Source of the DNA: Pleurostoma richardsiae
Lineage: Eukaryota; Ascomycota; Sordariomycetes; Calosphaeriales; Pleurostomataceae
Direction: 5' to 3'
Assembly: GCA_030052745.1 (NCBI GenBank)
Contig: JANBVO010000002.1
Location: 2,046,001-2,110,000, forward strand
Length of the DNA: 64,000 nt
Shown here: positions 1-11,390 of the stretch, piece after piece
How the letters are laid out: each line of letters opens with the position of its first letter
Position numbering within the stretch: the first letter of the stretch is position 1
Translations under genes and position numbers: made by a program
Notes under the pieces: model-generated
What the model was told of the DNA's origin: nothing
What the model saw: the letters and a program-made list of their open reading frames with translations, nothing else
Databases searched by the model: none

Positions 1-780
1 GGGCGCCTGGATCCAAAACAGTGCTCGCCAGCCCAGGGGCTCCAGGAGGGCGCCGAACACGACGGCGCCCGTGGACAGGCCGATGGTGAAGCCGGCGTTG
101 ACGAGGCCGACGAATATGCCGCGGCGGCGCTTCGACGCCAGCTGTAGGACGAGGATGAGCGACAGCGTCATGATGCCGGCGCCGCCGACGCCGATCAGGA
201 CGCGGCCGAGGATAAAGACGCCGAAGGAGTGGGCCTGCGAGGCGACGAGGGCGCCGACGGCAAAGAAAAACGAAGAGAACAGGATCATGATTCCCGGAGA
301 GAAGATGGTGGACAGGCGGCCGACTAGGGGCGCCAGCGAGGCGGTGGTGATGAGGTACGAGCTGGTGAACCACATGGCGCCGTCGTAGGCCTGAAGCTCC
401 TCGGCGATGACGGACTGGGTCATGGTCATGCCGCTCATGTTGCTTGCTGAGTATTCGATGTGAGTGCCGACCTATGCATGTCACATTCTGGATGGTGTCA
501 ACCTACCTTGCAGGAATATCAGGGCCCACATGCTTGCGATGATGCAGACTGCCCTCAGGGGGCTCACCGCATGGTCCGCTGCATCAGGGCCGCTCGGCTT
601 CGGCGTAGGTGCATCGTCTCGAGCGGTCTGCGAGCTGACCTCAGAACGGAGGAGGGGCGTGCCCTCCGTTGCGGTGCCCTCGGAGCTGGGAAATTCTCCG
701 TCGTTGCTGCTGTCGGGCTTGGAGGCCGGAGAGTCGTCCCGAAAAGGGGCGCTTCCTGCAGGCCCAGACTCCCGCGCCAT
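1..780 (-). CDS. MFS transporter, DHA2 (14-TM drug:H+ antiporter) type, N-terminal part
   Basis: This is the 5' part of a multidrug or vacuolar-type MFS transporter that runs off the left edge. Exon 1 is 780-507 and exon 2 starts at 446; the intron between them (506-447) has a GTAGGT donor and a CTCAG acceptor. The join gives FLQ-ASNMSGMTMTQ, in frame. The first roughly 75 residues are a polar cytosolic tail with the EGTPLLR motif common in fungal DHA2 proteins. Next come a first membrane segment, the AMWFTSSYLIT helix that follows the first loop, a GRLSTIF loop, the LGRVLIGVGGAG helix (motif B-like) and a GFTIGLSTGAVVFG helix (motif C-like, typical of antiporters). The start is the only upstream ATG in frame. 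The substrate cannot be told from this part. The family call is firm; the C-terminal half lies outside the window. Confidence 0.9.
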
Positions 781-1706
781 GGCTCCGGGACCTGCGGGTG
801 TGGCTGTTGGGTTCCAGTGCCGGCGGCAGCCGTTTCAGCTAAGCGACAACCTTAATTGATACAGGAGTAACTCAAACGGCGATGCTAGTCATGGTGCCTT
901 TTACCTAACAACTCATCTAAACACCCAGACGCACAACAAACCGAGAAAAGATGTTCTGGGAGAATGAGACAACAAAGGAGACGATGGATCTCTGCCTGGT
1001 TGGTAATCGTCATACCGGACGGAGGTCGGCCCCGCTAGCGGCTCGGCTGTCGGAGGGCGTTCCATCCTGATAGCGTACGGCACATAATGATAGGCTAAGG
1101 GCTTAACACGTTCCACGCTACGCCGCTGACCTTCCTATTCCAAGGAAGAGAATCCCAGGTCAGGCAATATTAAACGGCGGTGGCCGGATGCCGGGAAGAA
1201 ACACGCCGTCCTGTCAACTTACTATCCGCATCTTGGCGTTCCCGGAACTGCGGGGCCAGGCGGACTTGGCTTGCCGTCACCTCCGCCCACCGGAAGGGAC
1301 TCTGCATATCCGGGGACAGACACTTGGGAAGATACTCTTAACACAATCGATACATCGCTGCTGGATTATATCCTCATCCAACTAAGCCAGACTACTAGAG
1401 GCGCTTCTGTGTTAGTGTTACTCATGTCGCTGTGCGGGTTTAGGTGCCCAAGCCTGCCTCCTATCTTCCTCTGACAGAACTCAGGCGTTGGAGTGGATGC
1501 TGAGGTCAGGGTGCCCAGGGTAACATCACATCGACGATTGCTTCAGGCTTCCCATTCTCGGAATCGCGTTGCTGTCCATCGTCTGTGTCCTCCCAAATGC
1601 TAAAACGCTCTATCGAATCGCGCGTAATCGGGCCAGGAGCACGGAGTAATGCCATTCCAGGAGGTACTCTCCTCCTGTCGCCGGCGTGTCTTCGAGACCG
1701 CTCATT
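781..1706. other. Intergenic: MFS promoter and 3' flank of the 249-aa gene
   Basis: About 0.9 kb between the MFS start and the end of the next gene on the same strand. Only short overlapping frames (up to about 67 codons) occur, with no protein-like composition or splice logic. I see no RNA gene or repeat here. Confidence 0.5.
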
Positions 1707-2456
1707 CTAACGGCGGTCGTTTTCCATTTCTGCCGCTCGGTGCTCTTCTTCACAGCTGGCGACCAAGTCTGGGAGCCACTGCCTTCTGGGGATTGACAAC
1801 AGCCGGCGCACGTTCCCCTCGATCACCTCGAGCCTGTGCTGCATCATGCCCAGCAAGTGCTCGACAACTTCGGGAGGCAGGGGAACGACCGCTGTGATCG
1901 TCAAATCCGCCACCAGCAGCTCCAGCATGCGCCTGACGGCATAGCTCCTCATCACCCCCCGCTGGTCCGAGGCCCATAAGAAGACGCGCAGCAGGTCCAC
2001 GAAGATCCCGTGGAGCGTGTTCTCCTCGTTCTCATACACGTGCGCCGTCATCCAGCTGATGCCCCCGCCGGCCGGGCCGCGGTGGCCGTGCGCAAGAAGG
2101 AGCGCTCTCGCGATCTCGCCGCCTTCTCCGACCAGGTTTGTCATGTCGCGGAGCGCGGGGCGCAGGGTTGGTGTTATGGACTGGATGCCGCCCGGGAAGG
2201 ACTGCATGTACACGGGGAGCTCATCGCCGAGACGCAGGGGCACGTGGGCGCTGCCGTCCCGTGCGATCACGACGTTGCGGAGATCCGACACCAGGTACAC
2301 GAGCTCTGCGCGCCTGAAAAGGGAGATTGGGCCCTGGCTTTCCTCTCTCAATGCCAGGAATTCCGGCTCTTCGTCGGCGGAGATGCCTGTCGTCTGGGTT
2401 GCGTGTATGTCTTCTTTCATTATTTGCAGCCGCCGGTCACGAGTTGAAGTATCCAT
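1707..2456 (-). CDS. Hypothetical protein, 249 aa
   Basis: A single-exon frame of 249 codons that starts at a true ATG (2456) and has a protein-like composition. I do not recognise a family. The sequence is soluble and mostly helical, with acidic and amphipathic stretches. There is no signal peptide, membrane segment, cysteine cluster or nucleotide-binding motif. A glycine-rich loop (GPAGGG) lies near residue 131. The second half has regular Leu/Val heptad-like spacing followed by a charged C-terminus ending ENDRR. It shares a roughly 0.8 kb upstream region with the divergent J-protein gene. It could be a lineage-specific gene. The coding call rests on frame length and composition only, because overlapping frames on the other strand reach 145-181 codons. 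Confidence 0.6.
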   Translation of the reverse strand: MDTSTRDRRLQIMKEDIHATQTTGISADEEPEFLALREESQGPISLFRRAELVYLVSDLRNVVIARDGSAHVPLRLGDELPVYMQSFPGGIQSITPTLRPALRDMTNLVGEGGEIARALLLAHGHRGPAGGGISWMTAHVYENEENTLHGIFVDLLRVFLWASDQRGVMRSYAVRRMLELLVADLTITAVVPLPPEVVEHLLGMMQHRLEVIEGNVRRLLSIPRRQWLPDLVASCEEEHRAAEMENDRR

Positions 2457-3276
2457 CTGCTTGGGATATGCTCCTTCTGTGGTGCTCAGGAATTTGTTTG
2501 GTCAACAACTCGAGTGGTTAAGGTCCGCCCAAAGGTATGTATATGACCTGGCGATACTATAGTGAAAAAGGAGAGGGAGAGAACTGTGCAATATCATATA
2601 TGGCCGCTCTTAGGAGGTGGTCCTCAATGCTATCTTTAAGGAGAGTATGAGTGTGGAGGTGATTCGCACCATAATATGGTAATGAATGTGTTCTTTGAAT
2701 AGGGACGCAGCTTGAAGAGCAATTGTTACAGCATCCCCCTCCCTTAATGGAGCAAAGTCCTCGATGCTGATGCTCGACTCTCATACCTAGGGAGTTCCTT
2801 CCATTTCAGATCAGTGGTTGAAGCATGTTAAGGGTTTGAGACTCGCACGCAAACAGTCGCTCTCTTCATCCGTGCAGCTTACATGGATACCGAGAGCAGA
2901 CGCTGCACAGTACGGAATCTCTACTGGACCAGACACGTATTCTCTTGTCGATTGTTGTAACACCAGCTGTGAATTTATGACTGAAACAATCTTGTATAGC
3001 ACTCATGTCTCACGGGGAAGGTAAGTGTTCGCTTGATCGCAACTCCTCTCCGGTGGAAGACTGTTGACGTCGGTTCGTCCTGAAGTCTAGGTTACGTAAT
3101 CGGTGTCACCGCGACAAGCTGACTTGGAAACAACTCCTCGATACATCTTTCAGCAACCTCTGCTCGACCGACCCCACGCCGGACCTTCCTCACGGTGGCA
3201 GAGACTGACTCTTGTCATTCATTTGCACAGGCTGCTCTCACTATGGTCTGAGAAACAGTTTCGCTCCTATTCCAAC
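2457..3276. other. Divergent intergenic region
   Basis: Shared upstream region of the 249-aa gene (minus) and the J-protein gene (plus). It is relatively AT-rich. Several short frames of 60-90 codons occur on both strands and none looks coding. No clear TATA element or RNA gene was seen. Confidence 0.45.
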
Positions 3277-4470
3277 ATGTCGAACCTACTATCCTTGATA
3301 GGGTGGTCCTTCCTCCCCAATGTGAGCCTTCGCGTCCCCCCGACGGTGCCCCTACTATATCTCGACCATCATGACGCCTAGCTGACTCCTAGCCTCTCCC
3401 ACGCACAGCTCGTCACCGGTTGGGTCCAGACCATCTACTACGGCATCACTATCCGCGCCGGTGACCCCAAGCCCCAGCCCGGCACCCCCCGCTACGCCGA
3501 GCACCGCCGGCGCATCTATATCCTCGTCGTCTCCCTGTACCTCCTCTACACCGTCTACGAGGCCGACTATGACCTGCGCCGCGCCGGCTCCTACTACACC
3601 GACCTGGGCGTGCCATTGACAGCCTCCGAGCGCGACGTCAAGTCGCGCTTCCGCCGCCTCGCCGCCCTCTACCACCCGGACAAGGCCGCCACCGCCGACC
3701 CGGCCCAGGCCGCCCTCGCCAACGCCCACTACCTGCGCCTCAAGACCGCCTCCGAGACGCTCGCCGACCCGGCCCGCCGCTTCGCCTACGACCGCTTCGG
3801 CCCGGACGTCACGACGTGGACGCACTGCCGCACCGTGCGTGACTACGTCGCCCGCGGCGCGCAGGCCCTCGTGCCCTACTACGCCGTGGCCGCCGCGGCC
3901 ATGTACGGGCTCGGGCTGCTGGGCTACCTGTCCTGGGGCGTGCACTGGCGGTGGCTGACGCTCGCGTCGCTCTTCGTCTTCGAGCTGCACGCCGTCACGC
4001 GCCCGGCGCACCCGGCGGTCCTGGCCCGCCTGGTCAACCCCGCGCTGGCCCGCCTGGCGCCGCGGCACCCGCCGCTGCTGCCCTTCCAGGCCATATCGCT
4101 GGCGCGCAAGGTGTGCGTGGCGCTGCACATCGCGCTGTCGCAGGTGGGCCCGCTGCTGGGCGCCGACACGTCGCACGGGCGGATCGCCGTGCGGGACGGG
4201 GACGAGGAAGACGCGGCGGCGCTGCGGCAGGGGCTGGAGAGGCTGGAGGCCGCGGCGAGGGGCCTGGACGCCGACGCGGGGAGGCTGCTGGACATGGAGC
4301 TCATGCCGTTCGCGGGCGACGCGGAGCTGCAGGCGGGGATGAGGGCGAAGATGAGGGACTGGCTGGTGCAGAACACGATCAGGTCGGACCCCATGGTCAG
4401 GGACGCGCTGGGGAGGATGCTGAGGAAGCGCAGGGTGGATGCACCGGCCGGGGCGAGGGGGAATAGGTAG
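3277..4470 (+). CDS. Membrane-anchored DnaJ (J-domain) protein, 368 aa
   Basis: An Hsp40-type co-chaperone expected to recruit and stimulate an Hsp70 at a membrane, probably the ER. Exon 1 (3277-3321) encodes MSNLLSLIGWSFLPN. An 87-bp intron (3322-3408, GTGAGC...ACAG) joins it in phase 0 to LVTGWVQTIYYG in exon 2 (3409-4470). One or two hydrophobic segments lie at residues 3-30 and about 51-65. They are followed by the J domain (about 76-137), with a J-domain start (SYYTDLGV), a basic helix II and the HPD triad at 104-106. A further hydrophobic hairpin lies after the J domain (about 155-195), and the C-terminal part is charged. The layout (membrane segments on both sides of the J domain) resembles fungal ER J-proteins, but the exact orthologue is not recognised. 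The J domain is certain. Compartment and partner are inferred. Confidence 0.9.
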
Positions 4471-4679
4471 TTCACATAAGCGTGACAGACGAGAGACAAC
4501 AATTGACCTCCAACACATAAGACCACCGGCTAACTTCGAGTGAGTGCATGTATTATCCGTTTTATAATAGTCTCTTTCCTTTAGGTGAGTCCCGAATCCA
4601 GCAGTATTGAGCATCAATATCAAAAGCGCCGTGATATGCTATATATGTGTGTGTTTGTGTTACCGCCTTGTGATGACAA

Positions 4680-6697
4680 TCACAGCCTCTGTCTACCCCT
4701 AGTCTCAATCGGAATCAGACACTCCCCGACAAACGCAGCCAATATCAGCGCAGCCGACAGGAAGATGGGCGCCCTCGTGCCGTCCCCCGGTATCCGCGCC
4801 GCCAGCACGGGGGCCACCAGGCCCGTTGCCCTGTTGAGGAAGCTGGCGACGCCGGTGCCCGCGCCGCGCACCGGCGCCGGGAACACCTCGGGCGTGAAGG
4901 CGTACAGCACGCCGTACATGATGTTCTGCGCGAAGGCCTCGACGCACGAGAAGGCCAGCTGCGAGGCCGGCGAGCGCCCGTAGGCGACGAAGAGGAAGAG
5001 GAAGGCGGCCGAGCAGAGCGTCGAGGTCGCGAGGGTGCCGCGCCGGCCCAGGAAGGGGGACCGCATGTCCACGGCGTAGGCGGCCAGGAGGCTGCCGGGG
5101 ACGCCGGCGATGCTGGTGATGGCGTAGTTGCGGTACGTCTCGCCCGAGATCTCGGGAGCCGGTGCCCCGTCGTCGCCTTCAGAGGGGGGCGAGGAGCCTC
5201 CGTGGGAGAGGTACTGCGGGAGGAAGGCGTTGAAGAGCGGGTAGCCCAGGCCGATGGTCGCCCAGCAGAACCAGATCAGGGTGGTTGCTAGGCCTAGTTT
5301 CCTGTTGCTGAACAGCGGCCGTATTCGCGCTGCGGAGAACGACTGGAACTTGGTCTTCAGGATGTTCGTCGTCGACAGGCGGCGGGTCAGGCGTGGCGCA
5401 GAGACAGCGTCGTCGTCGACGACGGCGTCGAGGATGTCCTCGGTCAACCAGGTTTTGGTCTGGTTCCGGTACGCGATGCCGTGTACCACCGCAACGGCCT
5501 CAGCCTGGCGGCCTTGGGAGAGCAGGTACTTTGGCGACTCGAAAAGATGGAAGACGAAGAAGCGGACGACGAACATGACGAGTGTGATAATGCCGATGGA
5601 CAGGACGAAGTGCCTCCAACCCTGATCAGCCGGCCAGTGCGCTATGAAGTACCAGGCGAGGATGGAGGAGCAAAGCTGGCCGATAGGCCACCAGACAGAC
5701 AGGAGCGTCAGCAAGGAGCTAGATGCGTCCGGGAGGAACTCGAGAAAGAGCGCCCCGTCTACTGGGAGGTTCCCGCCGACGCCGAAGCCAAGTGCCGCGA
5801 AGAGAACACAGACGCCGGCCCAGGTGGAGGCATACGCGGAAGCGATGCCGAAGACGCCGGTGATGAGTAAAGTGCAGTTAAATGCGATGCGCCGCCCCAT
5901 GATGTCAGATCCAATGCCCCATAAGAAACTCCCGAAACACAACCCGACGAAGAGAGAGCTAGTCGTATACCGGACGGTCTTCTCGGAGACTCCGAACTCT
6001 GCAGATAGAGACGGCAATGTTAAGGAAACGCCCTGGAGTAGTTAGCAAACAGAGGGAAGAAACACCGCCAAGTCTAGAACTCAAGCATATGTGCCGAGTG
6101 CTGGACAAGCTTGAGACTCAGAACATCTTACCTGCATCCAGAGACTGCGTCCGCTTCTGTTAGCCAAAGATCACCATTTCACCAGAGGGAGTGAGCCAGG
6201 GCGTACTTATCTGCGAACCAGCCGAAGCCACATAGGATGAACAGCTGCCAGTTATACCTCCCCATGCCGATGTCCTGAATCGCCTTGTTGACGAGCTTCG
6301 ACTTCACTATACCGCGGAGTCAGATTCTTGTGCCGGAATCTCTCGGAAACAAGCCAATATGAAGCCCGCTTTGGGGGAAAGACCACTGACTCTCATAGTC
6401 CGACACCCTCCCAGTGCCGCGCCCCTTGCGTACCTCCTTCCGCAAGCCTTCGATGCTGTACTCCGCCGCGCTCATCTCCAGCATACCCGTCCCTTCATTC
6501 TCGCCGGCCTTGCCGCCCTCATCTCCTGCACCTCCGTCGTCGTTCGCGTCGTCGTGATCCGACGGGATCTCCTCATACTCGCACCGGCCGGAGCGTGCCG
6601 AGTGACTGAACAGGTGCGCCTCCTCTAGCGGGACCAGGACCCCGGCGTAGTCGTCGACGGACTCGGGCCGGGACCCGCGCCATAGTCGTCGTATCAT
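4680..6697 (-). CDS. MFS transporter, SV2/sugar-porter-like, 590 aa, four exons with a 13-nt microexon
   Basis: A 12-TM major facilitator of the fungal group related to SVOP and sugar/phosphate porters. Exons are 6697-6391, 6306-6207, 6132-6144 (13 nt) and 6032-4680. The joins restore family-typical stretches: SDYE-MKSKLVNKAIQDIGMG (donor GTCAGT) and GWFAD-NLWMQ-GVSLTLPSL across the microexon. Exon lengths of 307, 100, 13 and 1353 nt sum to a clean 591 codons including the stop. The N-terminal about 130 residues are cytosolic and acidic. The core has GSDIMGRR (loop 2-3 motif A-like), FESPKYLL before the central loop, and VFPAPVRGAGTGVASF near the C-terminus. It converges with the J-protein gene (209-bp gap). 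The transported substrate is unknown; organic acids, sugars or phosphate are possible for the family. Confidence 0.88.
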
Positions 6698-8060
6698 GAG
6701 GGCCGCGTTGGCGTTGGACTGGGATACTCCCTGTTGATGGTGACCTCGCCTGCTGTGATGTCTATCACATCCGGGAAATCGCTATGCCTTGTTGTCTGCT
6801 TCTGTGTCGTAGTCGAGCGCCGTCAGAACTGAACACGGCCCTTCAAGGGAGCCAACAAGGCTGCCGCTGGCGATGCTATCCCCCTCAATACCTATACTCA
6901 ACAACTTCTAGGTATGAACAGACTCTACATCTCACCCTTAAACAAAAGTAAATAAGCGTCGTGGATGGATGATCTCAATTGAAGCCGAGAAGGATGAAGT
7001 GTTTCGTCAGCAAGACCCCCAGAAAGGCCAACTACGCCTGTCCATGGCAGGGCGCCAAAGCCAAGCCTCGATGATCTGCAGCCACCCCGCCCTCGCTAAA
7101 ACTCCCGCCCCGTCAGACCGTCCCGGTGCCCCCGGGTCAGCCGCCAGCTACTAGAGGTCTGGTGCATCTTGCGGTGTGCCCCCGTGGAGGAATTAGAGCC
7201 TCAAGGAACCGGTTCATTGAGACTTTTACCCCCACGCTCTTAGTTTAGATAACGGGTGGCTTCGCGGCTTCTAGCTGCCTGCCTGGTCACAAGACTTTCA
7301 GTTCGCACTTGGGAGGGCGGGCGGACATTGCGATTCCGAATGAGACGTGCAATTGTGCAAATCTTCCTTTGCATGTGCTTATCCTCCGTACCTAGGTAGG
7401 CAGAGAGGCTGTCGCTCATTGCCTTACCCTGCACGTCGAAGTTGCAAGGCCAGCAACTTGCTCAACTGCCTACCCCAAACGGCGTGTCGCCTTTCGAGAG
7501 TCCATAATGACTATGGCTACATGGTATTATAATACAGAGAGCAAGCAGCGAGGCATGTATCCTCCAAGGCGACGAAAGACGCCCGACTCGCCCGTAAAGT
7601 CTGCTTGGAAGGCATCAATCATTCCATTCCGCCTTGCCGAAAACCCAATCATCTCGTTTTAACGCCAAATCAAGAGTCCGTCCGCCTGAGAGCCAATCCC
7701 GTATCTCGCCGACTCCCTTGCCAACTAGAAATTATGTGAAGCCTCGAAAATCGATGGCCGTGAGGGGAATTAACGAATGGTAGTAGGGCCTGAAAAGCCT
7801 TGGGCCCAAAGAGAGACTCGCAGAAGGCCGTCGTATCGCAAACGCGCCCTTCATGTGCGACCTAGATGGCCTTTTCGTGGTGCCATAAACAATCAAGTAG
7901 ACCCTCCCAGCAAGGTCCCGCCATCCCGGTGACGTACCGCCTCCCTTTACGGAAAAAGAGCGAGTCAGAAGATCCGGATGTTGTCCCAGCGGATGGGGAA
8001 CCTACGCGGCGGCCGCCCAAGGGAGAAACCCTCTTCGCGGTAGTCAGCGATATCGGCTCT
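6698..8060. other. Intergenic: MFS promoter and atg7 3' flank
   Basis: About 1.36 kb. It contains a short palindromic CCTAGG core near 7391 of the kind that is common in these genomes. Frames of 60-140 codons exist but have no start, splice or motif support. The 140-codon minus frame at 7862-8284 overlaps the atg7 end in another frame. Confidence 0.45.
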
Positions 8061-10372
8061 CTAGACCAGCACCGCCTCGCCGTCGTCGTCGGGCTCCCCG
8101 TCCTCGCTAAACCCCTCCTCCGCCATGATGGCCTCTGCGCGGCGCTGCACCTCCGCCAGGCCGGATAGCTCGGCGACGTACTCTCGGTCAGAGAGCGCCT
8201 TCTTGACGAAGTTCCAGCCCTGGTTCTTGTATGCGTAGACGATCGGCGTGCTGCACGCGCTGCAGCAGGGGTACGACTCGCCACGGATGATCATGTTCTG
8301 GAACGACGAGAGGAAGCCTCGGATCTGGTGCGGGACAAGGCCGAGAGCGTGGTCCGGCGGGTCACGCTCGTAGGTCGCAGAGGATGATGATGAGCTTGTC
8401 GGAGCAGGTGCGGCCGCACGGTGCTTCAGAGGATGCTGCAGGATGCTCGCGAGCAGCTCAACCAGGAGGGCAGAGGCGATTGGAGCCACGCCCGGTCGAG
8501 TGACAGTGCACTGCTGGTCAAGCGTCTGGTCCTTAACAGACTGTATAGAGATGTCAGTAACTTTGTAGCACTATTATACCAAATGACCGCGGGACGACTT
8601 ACATCAGCCGGGGCAACCACATCGTTGCAGAAATAGCAGCCCAACGTCTGCTCCGTGCCATCCAGAGGCGCAGCTCCATGACGCATCACGACGTAGGTGT
8701 CGAATCCGAGGGCAGCGTTCAGCACGATCTTGCCGGCCGCCTTGCCCATCACGGTCGGGAGCCATCTCGACTCGCGAGTGTCCATGAGAAGAAAGATGAC
8801 ATCATGCTCGTCAATCAGCTTTGCCAACTTGTCGAAATCCTCCTTGGCCTTCTTCTCATCCACGACGGGATGTCCCAGCATGGGGACAGAGAGCACGTGT
8901 CCCTCAGAATCGACTCCAGGATAAATCTGCTTCAGAGCCGCTGCAGCCCGAATCGCCTTACTAGCGCCTCCGTCGAGGCAGTCTTTGAATTCGAAGAGTG
9001 GCTGACGCACGGGATTGGAGAACGAGACAGTGCCGTTGTCGACGAAAGTGATTTTGCGTACACCCCAGCCCATCAGATTACGGGATACATAGCTTCCCAG
9101 GGTGCCAGATCCTAGCAGAAGACAAGAGACGTTCCTGATGGGATCCAGATCCAGGTTAGGCGCGATCCTCCACTTCATAAGCTTCAGGTTCAGGTCAACC
9201 GCCTGATCTGCCAGCCGGGCAGGGTCCATATACTCGGCCAGATTAGCAACTCGAGGATGCAGCTTTCCGGCTGCATTCCGCTCCCAGCCCGTCACCTTGG
9301 GCATCTCCGCAGTCTCGATCTCATTCACATCGCCCATAGCGAGCGGCAATATGATGCTTCGGGCCTCGTGTCTGTGCGTCTGGACATCCCGGTAGCAGAG
9401 AATCTGGACCTTGGTCAGATGGTACCGCTGTCGGACAAGGACGAGAAGGTTGCGAAGAGGCCACGACGGATGCTCCGGGTAGTTCGAAGGATCAACAAAG
9501 GCAACGTAGCAGTCCTCCTCGTCGACGCCGTTGAAGAATCCATCCTCGAACGCCCTCAGCGAACCGACGTCCCACCGGTAGCCGAGGTCATCCGGGGGGT
9601 CGATTGGCGACTTAGGCTGATTGTCCTCCCCTCGAACCTTCTTGGCCAAGAAGAAGCCGTGCTCCCTGCTGTCCACGCTATAGCGCCAAGTTCCAACCCG
9701 CTCAACTAACGCGGTGCTTTCCTTAGAATTGAGACGGCCGACCGGGCCGACTCGCTTCCACGACGGATCAGAGTGTAGAGCCGGGAAGGCGAACCAATAA
9801 GAGAACTTGTATTTCTTGAGGTCGGCGAACGCGATGATCTGGAATGACGCGAGCAGCGAGGGGACTGAGTAGATCGTGCCGTCCTTGATAGCATCCCAAA
9901 TCTGGACAACATGTAAGCACCTGCACAGCCGTAGGCAACCGTAGGCAACCATAGGAAGCCAGAGAGGAGTTAAACCGACCTGCCGACCCGCAGTGTGAAT
10001 GATGGCAGTCTTGTCCGCCTGCTTGAAGTCCTCGATGGTATTGAAGTTCTTGATTATCCCCTCCGCCCGACACGTACCCAGGTTCACACTATTCGCAGAT
10101 GCACGTTAGCTACCTGACCGGGGCAGCGCAAGAGGTGGCAGCACCGTAGTAGCAAAACGGGGGTTCGCTTACTGCCTGCTAGTCAATGCGTTACCCAGAA
10201 TCTGCATCTTGGTGGAAGTGCTTGGGTCCGCGTTCGCGCGCGGCTCGTACAGGCCCATGACGAAGCGGGCCGAGTCATCGAGCTTGTCATATTCGAGCTT
10301 GAGGGAGAAGAGTGCCGAATAGAACGGCAGCTCGATATCGGAGGAGAACGTCGCAAACTGGAGGGCCGCCAT
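8061..10372 (-). CDS. atg7: Autophagy E1-like activating enzyme Atg7, 695 aa
   Basis: Atg7 adenylates Atg8 and Atg12 in the cytosol, holds them as thioesters and passes them to Atg3 and Atg10. Exons are 10372-10173, 10088-9980, 9901-8603 and 8540-8061; phases agree throughout. The N-terminal domain (about 1-310) starts [20 protein letters not shown], as in other Atg7 proteins. The E1 ATP-binding fold begins with [20 protein letters not shown] (GxGxxG near residue 367) and [19 protein letters not shown]. The last splice joins VVAPAD to [11 protein letters not shown], placing the catalytic cysteine near residue 547 in the conserved [10 protein letters not shown] context. A CCSAC pair and an acidic tail follow; the C-terminal region of Atg7 is used for dimerisation and Atg8 binding. 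Intron 2 (9979-9902) is free of stop codons, so an unspliced reading would look open. Length and motifs make this call firm. Confidence 0.97.
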
Positions 10373-11390
10373 GGTAGGTCGCTGTTTGCTACCAGTTGAG
10401 GGGGTAGGCGCGGGAGGTCGAGTCGAGGGTAGAGGAGGGCAGTTCGTGTTGAGCTGTCGCCTGCTGACGGCGCGCTCGCCTGGCCTGATCTGGCCGGATT
10501 TGGACGTGGCTTGATTGCTTGCTTCGCGAGACAGTTAATGATGCGGAATTCTGATTCAGGATATCGAAATGCCAGTGGATGACGTGGATATTAGAATTAT
10601 GCTCTCGAGAAGAGGCAACCTTGCTAGGTCGCGTGTTTGACTGTGAACGTTGCAGTAGGCAGGTCGCGGGGCGAGCCGTGGCAGGTAGTGAACTGACAAA
10701 TGGATGAGGGGCTCGGGGCGGAGAGATGCGATCGTGAGCTGAGCTGAGGAAAGGTGGGGGATGTGGAAGGCGGGGGTGTTTGTCTGTTCTGCTGCCTGCA
10801 CTCGTTGAAAGAAAGAAGGAAGGCTTCACCTCTCGGTCAGCTGTGCGGTTCTGTCATGGAGTCATAAGATGACAGATTAAGTCATGCGTGACGCAGAGGG
10901 GAAGTCGTTCACAAAACGCATCACAGGGCAAGGCAGCCTCTCCTTCTCGGAGGAAGGGGGGAAGAGCTCCGGAGCTGTGGGTGTGTTCGGTGTGATTTGA
11001 TGGATGCCGGGAGCTCCCAGCCGGGGCGTGCGTGGGCGGCGTGGCAGGCGGGCGCAACTGCTTGGCACATGCACAACACCCCGCCGGCAAAAATCCGGCA
11101 GTTTCCCACCCGCTTTACTGTGCAAGTACCATAGTAAAGTACCTTACCTACCTGTCTAAGGAGTACAATGTACAGTACATTGTTCCCCGTACCTCTGCAT
11201 CGACCGCGTCGAGCTAAACCGAGACGCGTTCTGGACCATCTTAAAGCAAGATCTAAAGAACAGAGTAATTGAGCCTCATCGAGCACCTCGACTCCCTATT
11301 GTGAGACAATCTTTGCTAAGCATTGGCCCGAGTATTTGCAGGAAGAGCCCAGCAGCATTCTCCCAGGCCTGGGCTGCTCCTGCGGCGAAG
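10373..11390. other. Divergent promoter region of atg7 and the dCMP deaminase
   Basis: About 1 kb shared by two housekeeping genes in opposite directions. It holds a perfect 19-bp palindrome (listed separately) and CCTTACCTACCT-type blocks near 11140. Frames of up to 146 codons on the minus strand (10389-10829) lie in the atg7 5' region and look like chance frames in pyrimidine-rich leader sequence. Confidence 0.5.
11165..11183. repeat. Perfect 19-bp palindrome in a divergent promoter
   Basis: Two 9-bp arms, ACAATGTAC and GTACATTGT, are exact inverted copies around a single central A. The site lies about 210 bp upstream of the dCMP deaminase ATG and about 790 bp upstream of atg7. The shape fits a dimeric regulator site, but no regulator is identified. 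Confidence 0.7.

Noticed and set aside
3355-4623. 422-codon minus-strand frame over the J-protein gene
   Set aside because: Antisense shadow of a GC-rich exon; Arg/Gly/Val-rich with no motif, while the plus strand encodes a clear J domain.
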